Shown: one piece after another, positions 1 to 4,270 of the stretch
Numbering within the stretch: position 1 is the stretch's first letter
Layout: each line of letters starts with the position of its first letter
DNA from: an uncultured Clostridia bacterium
Lineage (GTDB): Bacteria; Bacillota; Clostridia; Oscillospirales; CAG-272
Length of the DNA: 6,298 bases
NCBI GenBank assembly: GCA_904501765.1
Contig: CAJGCM010000125.1
Location: 1 to 6,298 of the forward strand
Reading direction: 5' to 3'
Position numbers and translations under genes: made by a program
Notes under the pieces: model-generated
Seen by the model: only the letters and a program-made list of their open reading frames with translations
What the model was told of the DNA's origin: nothing
The model's database searches: none

Positions 1-804
1 ATTTTTCTCCATTATTCTGGCAACGACCCGTCTGATTCCTATATTACCGGCTATTTCTATAAGAGCGGAAATAATTTTTTTGGAAAATCCTTTTCCGCAA
101 TACTCAGGCAAAATACGGAACGATATTTCACACTCGCCTCTGCCGTCAAAGCGGTAAAGCACCCCTTCACCGATAAAAACGTTTACGCCCTCATTTACTA
201 CAGAAGCGGCAAGAGTGATGCTGACGCCTCGCCTGAACTCCTTCCATGCCTCTTCAATAAAATATTCGGCAGGAGCGTCCGCCATATCACGCCTTACGTC
301 ATACCCCGTGTATTTATTATGCTCCCCGTCTGTTATCAGCTCCTTGTATTTTTCCGCAAAATCCACGGTAAGCTCACCAAGGTATACCCCACCCGACTCA
401 GCCTCGGGAGGATAATTAAGTGACATCGGCGGAGTTTTGACAGATACGTTAAAATATTCGCCGTCGCCCTCCACCTCGGCGCTATTGACCCCCGCCATTA
501 TATCAGGAAGCCCGGATAGAGGGACGTCTATAAAGCTTGGAGGGATTTCATTGTCACGGCAATATTCAAACACCGCCTCTGCAGCCCTCTTTACGTCGGA
601 ATCGTCAAAAAGCGCCTCGGGATATGAAAAGACAGGGGAAAAATCTCCCTCCTTTATCATTACAACCCCACACCCGTGGCAAATTCCCAGCGATGCATCT
701 CCTCCCATATCCTCAACGGATATCATATATTCGAAAAGATATGATAGGTCGTATTCTGCGCTATCCCCGGTCGTAAGGTCTTCTATTTTTTTGAACTCAA
801 GCAT
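1..804 (-). CDS. GNAT-family N-acetyltransferase, 3' end beyond window
   Basis: The minus-strand frame is open for 268 codons from the ATG at 804 down to base 1 with no stop, so the C-terminus is missing. A GGGAG ribosome binding site lies just upstream of the ATG. The last 130 or so residues look like a GNAT acetyltransferase. They contain the segment NKYTGYDVR (about 162-170), a strand FIGEGVLYRF (about 210-219), and the acetyl-CoA binding motif A around ILPEYCGKGFSKKIISAL (231-248), whose G237-K-G239 fits the Q/RxxGxG/A pattern. Members of the family move an acetyl group from acetyl-CoA to an amine, but the acceptor cannot be read from the sequence. The first 130 or so residues are an extra N-terminal region containing a CHGCG motif (42-46) that I do not recognise. 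It has its own promoter behind the rubrerythrin terminator. The family call is good; the substrate is unknown. Confidence 0.85.
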   Translation of the reverse strand, partial: MLEFKKIEDLTTGDSAEYDLSYLFEYMISVEDMGGDASLGICHGCGVVMIKEGDFSPVFSYPEALFDDSDVKRAAEAVFEYCRDNEIPPSFIDVPLSGLPDIMAGVNSAEVEGDGEYFNVSVKTPPMSLNYPPEAESGGVYLGELTVDFAEKYKELITDGEHNKYTGYDVRRDMADAPAEYFIEEAWKEFRRGVSITLAASVVNEGVNVFIGEGVLYRFDGRGECEISFRILPEYCGKGFSKKIISALIEIAGNIGIRRVVARIMEKN

Positions 805-837
805 TGTTTTCTCCCGTCACGTAAGAGTAGTATTTTT

Positions 838-866
838 ATTTTATCATAAATACCCGAGCTTTTCAA
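838..866 (-). promoter_or_regulatory. Promoter of the GNAT gene
   Basis: On the minus strand TTGAAA (866-861) and TAAAAT (843-838) are separated by exactly 17 bp. The -10 is preceded by TG one base upstream (extended -10 form, TGATAAAAT). Transcription would start near 831 and give a leader of about 27 nt. The promoter lies between the rubrerythrin terminator and the GNAT start codon, so the GNAT gene is probably a separate transcription unit. Confidence 0.65.
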
Positions 867-904
867 GCGGTAGCGCACAGGATACTCTAATTTTCTCGAA
901 ATAA

Positions 905-934
905 AAAAGAGCGCTACGGAAACAGCGCTCTTTT
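905..934 (-). terminator. Intrinsic terminator of the perR-rbr unit
   Basis: The arms 905-915 and 924-934 are perfect 11-bp complements around an 8-nt loop. The core is GAGCGCT/AGCGCTC. On the minus strand the stem runs into TTTTTT, as expected for Rho-independent termination about 60 nt after the rubrerythrin stop. The plus-strand side also ends in TTTT, so it could work in both directions, but no plus-strand gene needs it. Confidence 0.8.
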
Positions 935-995
935 CGTTATGGTTAGTATATTAAATTTTTAAAATTTGCAGTTAGAATTTACAGTGCGGAAAGAA

Positions 996-1529
996 TTAAT
1001 AGTTTTCCTTTCTTACCTCGAAGAAGCTCTGGGGATGAGCGCATACGGGACAAGCGGCAGGAGCCTTAAGACCCATTACAAGGTGACCGCAGTTACGGCA
1101 CTCCCACATAGTCATCTCTCCCTTAGCGAATACCTCCTGAAGCTCAACGTTAGAAAGAAGCTTTCTATATCTCTCCTCGTGAGACTTCTCGATAGCTGCT
1201 ACCATTCTGAACTGAGCGGCAAGAGCCTTGAAACCTTCCTCCTCAGCGTCCTTAGCAAACTGATCGTACATATCGGTCCACTCATAGTTCTCACCCTCTG
1301 CTGCTGCAAGAAGGTTAGCGGCTGTATCGCCGAGACCGCCGAGAGCCTTGAACCAAAGCTTAGCGTGCTCCTTCTCGTTATCAGCTGTTGCCTGGAAGAT
1401 AGCTGCAATCTGCTCATATCCTTCCTTCTTTGCAACAGATGCGAAATAGGTGTACTTGTTTCTTGCCTGAGATTCGCCTGCGAAAGCAGTCATAAGATTC
1501 TGTTCTGTTTTTGTTCCCTTAAGATTCAT
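996..1529 (-). CDS. rbr: Rubrerythrin
   Basis: A 177-aa non-haem iron protein of the anaerobe peroxide defence. It reduces hydrogen peroxide to water in the cytoplasm with electrons from NAD(P)H via a rubredoxin or similar donor. The N-terminal ferritin-like diiron domain (about 1-140) shows GESQARNKY (18-26), a first ExxH (E52, H55), acidic residues 96-98 and a second ExxH (E114, H117). These match the ligands expected of the family. The C-terminal rubredoxin-like domain carries C144-x2-C147 and C160-x2-C163, which would hold a single Fe(SCys)4. The length is about normal for a short two-domain rubrerythrin. I chose the ATG at 1529 because AAGGAG (1539-1544) sits 9 nt upstream; the in-frame ATG at 1601 has no ribosome binding site and would add a basic tail foreign to the family. 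It lies 100 bp downstream of perR on the same strand, probably in one operon, and ends at the terminator at 905-934. Confidence 0.96.
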   Translation of the reverse strand: MNLKGTKTEQNLMTAFAGESQARNKYTYFASVAKKEGYEQIAAIFQATADNEKEHAKLWFKALGGLGDTAANLLAAAEGENYEWTDMYDQFAKDAEEEGFKALAAQFRMVAAIEKSHEERYRKLLSNVELQEVFAKGEMTMWECRNCGHLVMGLKAPAACPVCAHPQSFFEVRKENY

Positions 1530-1620
1530 TTCGTTTTTCTCCTTAATTGCTTTGGATATTTTATTTTGTTTTTTGAATTTCCTTAAAAGACCTCGGAGCA
1601 TACCGCTCTGTCGGGCTGTG

Positions 1621-1631
1621 TGGATTTAATC
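1621..1631. promoter_or_regulatory. Second copy of the PerR operator half, between perR and rbr
   Basis: The 11 bases GATTAAATCCA (minus strand) recur exactly from the perR operator at 2020-2030. They contain the 9-bp palindrome GATT-A-AATC. The copy overlaps the perR stop codon and starts the gap before rbr. It could be a weak extra binding site for the repressor. A poor promoter-like pair lies downstream of it, TTAAGG and TAAAAT 17 bp apart on the minus strand. Neither is strong enough to claim a separate rbr promoter. Confidence 0.25.
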
Positions 1632-2001
1632 AGTTTACTCTGCAATCCTCGCACACGTATCGCATCTTAAGCTCATAGGAGTCAAGCTCAACTCCCGAAA
1701 GCCCCGTCAGCTCCTCTAAAAGCTTAGGCGTCTGTATGTCGCAGATTCTGCGACACCTTTTACATATCAGGTGCCCGTGAAGCACGTTGGATGAGTCGTA
1801 GTAATCGGCTCCGTCATCACCGCTGATACGGCGGATAAGCCCCTCTTCGTCCATAGCTTTAAGGTTGTTATAAACCGTTGCTCTCGAAATCGTCGGCATC
1901 TTTTCCTTTGCAAGAGCCACAATCTCATCTGCCGTTCTATGCTGTCCCCGACATTCCTCCGAGCGAAAAATCTCCAAAAGTATCGCTCTTTGTTTTGTCA
2001 T
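1630..2001 (-). CDS. perR: Fur-family peroxide-sensing repressor PerR
   Basis: A 123-aa Fur-family regulator, N-terminally shorter than Bacillus PerR. The winged-helix DNA-binding domain occupies about 1-70, with the recognition helix near ISRATVYNNLKAM (38-50). The C-terminal dimerization domain follows. All five regulatory-metal ligands of PerR are present, at a constant offset of 16 from Bacillus subtilis PerR as I recall it: H21 (H37), D69 (D85), H75 (H91), H77 (H93) and D88 (D104). The structural zinc site is C80-x2-C83 plus C117-x2-C120. D69 and H21 favour PerR over Fur or Zur. In the family, Fe2+ at this site lets peroxide oxidise the histidines, the protein leaves DNA, and defence genes turn on. 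The start at 2001 has GAGG 7 nt upstream. The gene lies directly before rubrerythrin, a classic PerR target, and behind a dyad that it probably binds itself. Confidence 0.92.
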   Translation of the reverse strand: MTKQRAILLEIFRSEECRGQHRTADEIVALAKEKMPTISRATVYNNLKAMDEEGLIRRISGDDGADYYDSSNVLHGHLICKRCRRICDIQTPKLLEELTGLSGVELDSYELKMRYVCEDCRVN

Positions 2002-2015
2002 TAGATAACCTCATT

Positions 2016-2052
2016 TTTAGATTAAATCCAATTAATTTGGATTATGTCTAAA
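2016..2052. promoter_or_regulatory. 37-bp dyad, probable PerR operator
   Basis: An exactly symmetric inverted repeat centred on 2034: TTTAGA - N3 - AATCCAA - N5 - TTGGATT - N3 - TCTAAA. Within each arm 13 of 16 bases match. Each arm also contains a Fur-type 7-1-7 element; on the left this is TTAGATT-A-AATCCAA, whose halves agree at 6 of 7 positions. The dyad touches the perR -10 box at 2052 and covers the predicted start of transcription, so a bound repressor would block the promoter. That PerR binds here is inferred from position and symmetry. Confidence 0.75.
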
Positions 2053-2080
2053 TTATATCAGACTTTTTTGTCTTTGTCAA
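2052..2080 (-). promoter_or_regulatory. Promoter of perR-rbr
   Basis: On the minus strand there is a perfect TTGACA (2080-2075) and a perfect TATAAT (2057-2052), 17 bp apart. The start of transcription would be near 2045, inside the dyad operator, giving a leader of about 44 nt. A consensus promoter under a tight operator fits a repressed stress operon. Confidence 0.88.
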
Positions 2081-2120
2081 TAGATTTTTAAAAGTTTCTG
2101 AAAATATTTTTTCCAACTTA

Positions 2121-2167
2121 TTACCTCGTGTTAACCCACTTGGCGGCGGTCATGGGAATCACCTCGT
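2121..2167 (-). repeat. 38-bp repeat-like unit carrying an RBS and a 10-codon ORF
   Basis: On the minus strand GAGGTGAT (2165-2158), a good match to the 3' end of 16S rRNA, is followed by ATG at 2153 and codons for MTAAKWVNTR, with a TAA stop at 2123-2121. The heptamer ACGAGGT stands at both ends (plus-strand ACCTCGT at 2123-2129 and 2161-2167), exactly 38 bp apart. The segment therefore looks like one unit of a tandem repeat plus the start of the next. It is a GC-rich island in AT-rich surroundings. It lies upstream of the perR promoter, so that promoter would not transcribe it. It may be a tiny peptide gene or a dispersed repeat that contains translation signals; I cannot tell which. Confidence 0.5.
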
Positions 2168-2280
2168 CGACAGTTAGAGCGTTATATAAAAGCTATCATA
2201 TTTTTGTCATATTGAATAAAAAATATCTTTAGTTTTACGAAATTTTTTTAAAAAAACTTTTATTTTGAAATAAAAAACTA

Positions 2281-2309
2281 TTGATTTATAGCTATAAATG
2301 TAATATAAT
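2281..2309 (+). promoter_or_regulatory. Promoter of guaA
   Basis: TTGATT (2281-2286) and a perfect TATAAT (2304-2309) are 17 bp apart. Transcription would start near 2316 and leave a leader of about 106 nt before guaA. The 60-80 bp upstream (about 2200-2280) are almost only A and T, with runs such as TTTTTTTAAAAAAA, and could act as an UP element. I see no gene or other feature in that tract. Confidence 0.75.
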
Positions 2310-2338
2310 ATACTCGAAACTTTTATAGATATTCTATT

Positions 2339-2384
2339 CGTAGGACAAGCCCCTTTGAGCGGGTCTTTATGAAAGTGTCCTGCG
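2339..2384 (+). promoter_or_regulatory. Structured 5' leader of guaA, class unknown
   Basis: A 9-bp stem pairs 2339-2347 (CGTAGGACA) with 2376-2384 (TGTCCTGCG), with one G-U pair. It encloses an inner hairpin in which GCCC (2349-2352) pairs with GGGT (2361-2364) around an 8-nt loop. AGAT (2327-2330) and ATCT (2395-2398) could close the base. The element ends about 27 nt before the guaA ribosome binding site and lies wholly within the predicted transcript. I looked for the conserved cores of purine, PRPP, ZTP and preQ1 riboswitches and did not find them. A role in control of guaA is inferred only from position. Confidence 0.45.
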
Positions 2385-2421
2385 TGAGGTTTTAATCTGT
2401 TTATAATTAAAAGGAGAATTT

Positions 2422-3423
2422 ATGGAAACCAACGTTCGTCCCGAAACAATGGAAAGAATTACAACTAAGGCTTTGGCCGATGCTTTCATAGAGGAGCAGA
2501 TAGCCCTCGTTCGGAAGCAGGTAGGTGATAAGAAGGTGCTTCTCGCCCTTTCCGGCGGAGTTGACTCCTCCGTTGTTGCGGCCTTGCTTATAAAAGCTAT
2601 CGGAAAGCAGCTTGTGTGCGTTCACGTGAACCACGGGCTTATGAGAAAATGCGAATCTGAAAACGTTGTTGAGCTTTTCCGCGGTCAGCTTGATGCAAAT
2701 CTCGTTTACGTTGATGCAACGGACAGATTCCTAAATCTCCTTGCAGGTGTCAGCGACCCCGAAAGAAAGAGAAAGATTATCGGAGCTGAATTTATAAACG
2801 TGTTTGCAGACGAGGCACGTAAGCTTGAAGGCGTTGAGTTCTTAGCGCAGGGAACGATATATCCCGACATTCTTGAGAGCCAGAAGCAGGCAGAGGGCAA
2901 GAAGGCTGTTAAATCTCACCACAACGTAGGCGGACTTCCCGAGGACCTTAAGTTCAGCTTGGTTGAACCTGTAAAGCTTCTGTTCAAAGATGAGGTAAGA
3001 GTTGTTGGTGAAGCACTTGGACTTCCCCACGCAATGGTTTACCGTCAGCCCTTCCCCGGCCCCGGTCTTGGCGTAAGATGCCTCGGAGCTATCACCCGTG
3101 ACAGACTTGAGGCTCTCCGTGAGGCTGACGCAATTCTCCGTGACGAGTTTGACAAGGCAGGTCTTGCAGAAAAGGTTTGGCAGTATTTCGTAGTTGTGCC
3201 CGACATCAAGTCGGTTGGCGTCAAGGACGAGAGCCGTTACGAGGGCTGGCCTGCGATTATCAGAGCTGTCAACACAAAGGACGCTATGAGCGCAACCATT
3301 GAAGAAATCCCCTACTCCACTCTTCACAAGATAACAGCGAGAATAACCGCCGAGGTTGAGGGCATAAACAGAGTTCTCTACGACCTCACGCCAAAACCCG
3401 TTGGAACTATCGAATGGGAGTGA
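2422..3423 (+). CDS. guaA: GMP synthase ATP-pyrophosphatase and dimerization subunit, no glutaminase domain
   Basis: A 333-aa protein matching the C-terminal two thirds of GMP synthase. The enzyme activates XMP with ATP and aminates it to GMP, the last step of guanine nucleotide synthesis. The PP-loop SGGVDSSV (44-51) binds ATP pyrophosphate. QGTIYPDI (143-150), KSHHNVGGLP (164-173) and FPGPGLGVR (211-219) are signatures of the synthetase domain. The end, from D321 through KPVGTIEWE, is the XMP-binding dimerization tail. Usual bacterial GuaA has about 510-525 residues with a class-I glutamine amidotransferase domain in front, which is absent here. AAGGAG (2411-2416) sits 5 nt before the ATG, and no remnant of an amidotransferase frame is seen upstream. 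It must take ammonia directly or pair with a separate glutaminase subunit outside the window, as in the archaeal two-subunit form. The stop codon lies inside the first hairpin of the downstream array, and no U-tract terminator follows. Confidence 0.95.
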   Translation: METNVRPETMERITTKALADAFIEEQIALVRKQVGDKKVLLALSGGVDSSVVAALLIKAIGKQLVCVHVNHGLMRKCESENVVELFRGQLDANLVYVDATDRFLNLLAGVSDPERKRKIIGAEFINVFADEARKLEGVEFLAQGTIYPDILESQKQAEGKKAVKSHHNVGGLPEDLKFSLVEPVKLLFKDEVRVVGEALGLPHAMVYRQPFPGPGLGVRCLGAITRDRLEALREADAILRDEFDKAGLAEKVWQYFVVVPDIKSVGVKDESRYEGWPAIIRAVNTKDAMSATIEEIPYSTLHKITARITAEVEGINRVLYDLTPKPVGTIEWE

Positions 3424-3630
3424 CTTTTGCCTCGCAAAAGTCAAATATGATTGCCTGGCGGCAAGTTATGATACGCTTTGCGTAGTTATAATGTTCGCCA
3501 AGGCTGGCAGTTATGAGTGGCGAAGCCACGTTTGAAGTTAGATAGGCAATCATATCATAACGAGTGCATAGTACTCTCATAACTTTCACGCAAGTGAAAT
3601 CATAACGTTTGGCAAATCCAAACTCATAAC
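3421..3630. repeat. Array of eight mini-hairpins, seven with a constant linker that inverts midway
   Basis: Eight short palindromes of different sequence lie head to tail: H1 3421-3443 (10-bp arms, loop ctc), H2 3451-3464 (TTGCC/GGCAA), H3 3472-3484 (TACGC/GCGTA, loop ttt), H4 3492-3509 (imperfect; GCCA/TGGC core), H5 3517-3529 (GTGGC/GCCAC, loop gaa), H6 3562-3576 (GAGTGC/GTACTC with one G-U, loop ata), H7 3584-3599 (TTTCAC/GTGAAA, loop GCAA) and H8 3607-3623 (GTTTGG/CCAAAC). The linkers are GTTATGA at 3465-3471, GTTATAA at 3485-3491 and GTTATGA at 3510-3516 in the left part. They become TCATAAC, the inverse, at 3555-3561, 3577-3583, 3600-3606 and 3624-3630. A decayed AATATGA (3444-3450) precedes H2. 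H1 begins at the guaA stop codon. The array leads into the four-helix-bundle gene. Function unknown; not a CRISPR array, since the constant part is only 7 bp and the variable part is self-complementary. Confidence 0.85.
3445..3555. repeat. 12-bp perfect inverted repeat enclosing the left half of the array
   Basis: ATATGATTGCCT at 3445-3456 is the exact reverse complement of AGGCAATCATAT at 3544-3555, with 87 bp between. It encloses hairpins H3-H5 and all GTTATGA-type linkers, while the TCATAAC linkers lie outside. The left arm includes the 5' side of H2, so the long stem and H2 cannot form together. Confidence 0.8.
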
Positions 3631-3658
3631 TCAAAACTTAAAATCTTTGAGGTTTTGA
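3631..3658 (+). promoter_or_regulatory. Inverted repeat around the RBS of the four-helix-bundle gene
   Basis: TCAAAAC (3631-3637) is complementary to GTTTTGA (3652-3658), with a 14-nt loop containing most of the GAGG ribosome binding site (3649-3652). The second arm ends one base before the ATG at 3660. It follows directly on the last TCATAAC linker, so it reads as a ninth hairpin that hands over to the gene. It could dampen translation, but the stem is short and mostly A-T. Confidence 0.4.
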
Positions 3659-3659
3659 T

Positions 3660-4010
3660 ATGTCTGATAGCATTTTAAGGGACAAATCGAAGGATTTTGC
3701 CAAAGGCATAGTTTTTCTAAGCCGTGAATTAAAGCAAAATAGCGTAGAGTCTGCTTTGATAAATCAACTTTTGCGCTGCGGAACTTCTGTCGGGGCCAAT
3801 ATTCACGAAGCACAGTATGCGCAAGGAACAAAAGACTTTATTTCCAAGCTTGAAATTGCTCTAAAGGAGTGCAACGAAAGCGAATATTGGCTTGAATTGC
3901 TTTTTGAAACAAATTCTTTAACAGAAGCAGAGTTTAAAAATTTCAAAGCAAAATGTATAGAATTACGCCGTATGCTTGTTTCTTCGGTGATGACGCTAAA
4001 AAGCAAATAA
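3660..4010 (+). CDS. Four-helix-bundle protein, 23S rRNA intervening-sequence (S23/Avd-like) family
   Basis: A 116-aa, wholly helical-looking cytoplasmic protein of the small family first met as ORFs inside 23S rRNA intervening sequences and related to the accessory protein Avd of diversity-generating retroelements. The family signature is clear: a first helix DFAKGIVFLSREL (12-24), the conserved turn LLRCGTSVGANIHEA (37-51), DFISKLEIALKECNESEYWLELL (59-81), and a last helix of about 89-113 ending in basic residues. Length is typical. The biochemical role of stand-alone members is not established; nucleic-acid binding is suspected from the Avd relatives. The ATG at 3660 has GAGG 7 nt upstream. 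Neither an rRNA gene nor a reverse transcriptase is in the window. Upstream is the mini-hairpin array, downstream a strong terminator. With no terminator after guaA, it may be co-transcribed with guaA; I saw no convincing promoter of its own. Confidence 0.9.
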   Translation: MSDSILRDKSKDFAKGIVFLSRELKQNSVESALINQLLRCGTSVGANIHEAQYAQGTKDFISKLEIALKECNESEYWLELLFETNSLTEAEFKNFKAKCIELRRMLVSSVMTLKSK

Positions 4011-4025
4011 TACAATAAGGTTTTT

Positions 4026-4061
4026 AAGTGGCTTGGAAGCCTTATTCCAAGCCACTTTTTT
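4026..4061 (+). terminator. Intrinsic terminator after the four-helix-bundle gene
   Basis: A perfect 13-bp stem pairs 4026-4038 with 4045-4057 around the 6-nt loop gcctta. It runs into six T residues (4056-4061), 15 nt after the stop codon. This is the strongest terminator in the window and the likely 3' end of a guaA-array-helix-bundle transcript. Confidence 0.9.
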
Positions 4062-4156
4062 GTATGTTTAGTAATTTTGTATAACAGCATTTTTACGGTG
4101 TAATGGGGATAAATGAAAGAAACAACGCAAAAACGGCATCAAGAACGCACTAAAAA

Positions 4157-4192
4157 CCACTCGGCATAGCCGAGATATGCGCTTTCGAGTGG
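4157..4192. other. Hairpin with two alternative folds in the spacer before the galactosidase gene
   Basis: CCACTCG (4157-4163) pairs with CGAGTGG (4186-4192), extended inside by GCATA/TATGC (4164-4168, 4176-4180) with a 5-nt bulge. Alternatively CTCGGC (4160-4165) pairs with GCCGAG (4169-4174) around loop ata. The two folds exclude each other. On the plus strand no T-run follows. On the minus strand the stem is followed by TTTTT, as in a terminator, but I see no minus-strand gene to end there. Apart from this element, I find no gene or convincing promoter in 4062-4270. Confidence 0.45.
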
Positions 4193-4270
4193 GTATAAAA
4201 CAAACTACTACAAACTGTGATCATATTCGAGCACAGCCTTAATCTCATAAAAAAGCGGGAGAGCAATAAA

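Noticed and set aside
437..904. Plus-strand open frame opposite the GNAT gene
   Set aside because: Serine/proline-rich translation with no family features; the minus-strand frame carries a clear acetyltransferase motif and its own promoter and ribosome binding site.
966..1586. Long plus-strand open frame, 206 codons
   Set aside because: It lies opposite rubrerythrin, has no ribosome binding site, and encodes a leucine/serine/cysteine-rich sequence typical of the reverse of a conserved gene.
1530..1601. Extension of rubrerythrin to an upstream in-frame ATG at 1601
   Set aside because: No ribosome binding site there; the extra 24 residues are lysine-rich and not part of the family, while the ATG at 1529 has AAGGAG at proper distance.
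2316..2421. Purine riboswitch before guaA
   Set aside because: The conserved joining and loop sequences of the purine aptamer are absent.
2842..3444. Minus-strand 200-codon open frame opposite guaA
   Set aside because: It is fully antisense to a highly conserved gene and shows no recognisable motif.
3421..3630. CRISPR array
   Set aside because: The constant part is only 7 bp, changes orientation, and the variable parts are self-complementary and only 13-18 bp long; no cas gene is present.
4215..4236. CTGTG/CACAG inverted repeat as a CRP- or LacI-type operator for the galactosidase
   Set aside because: The spacing of 12 does not fit the known CRP site, the arms are only 5 bp, and no promoter could be placed with confidence next to it.
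4217..4270. GTG start for the galactosidase at 4217
   Set aside because: Upstream sequence is A/C-rich with no ribosome binding site; the ATG at 4271 has GGGAG 9 nt before it and begins like the family.
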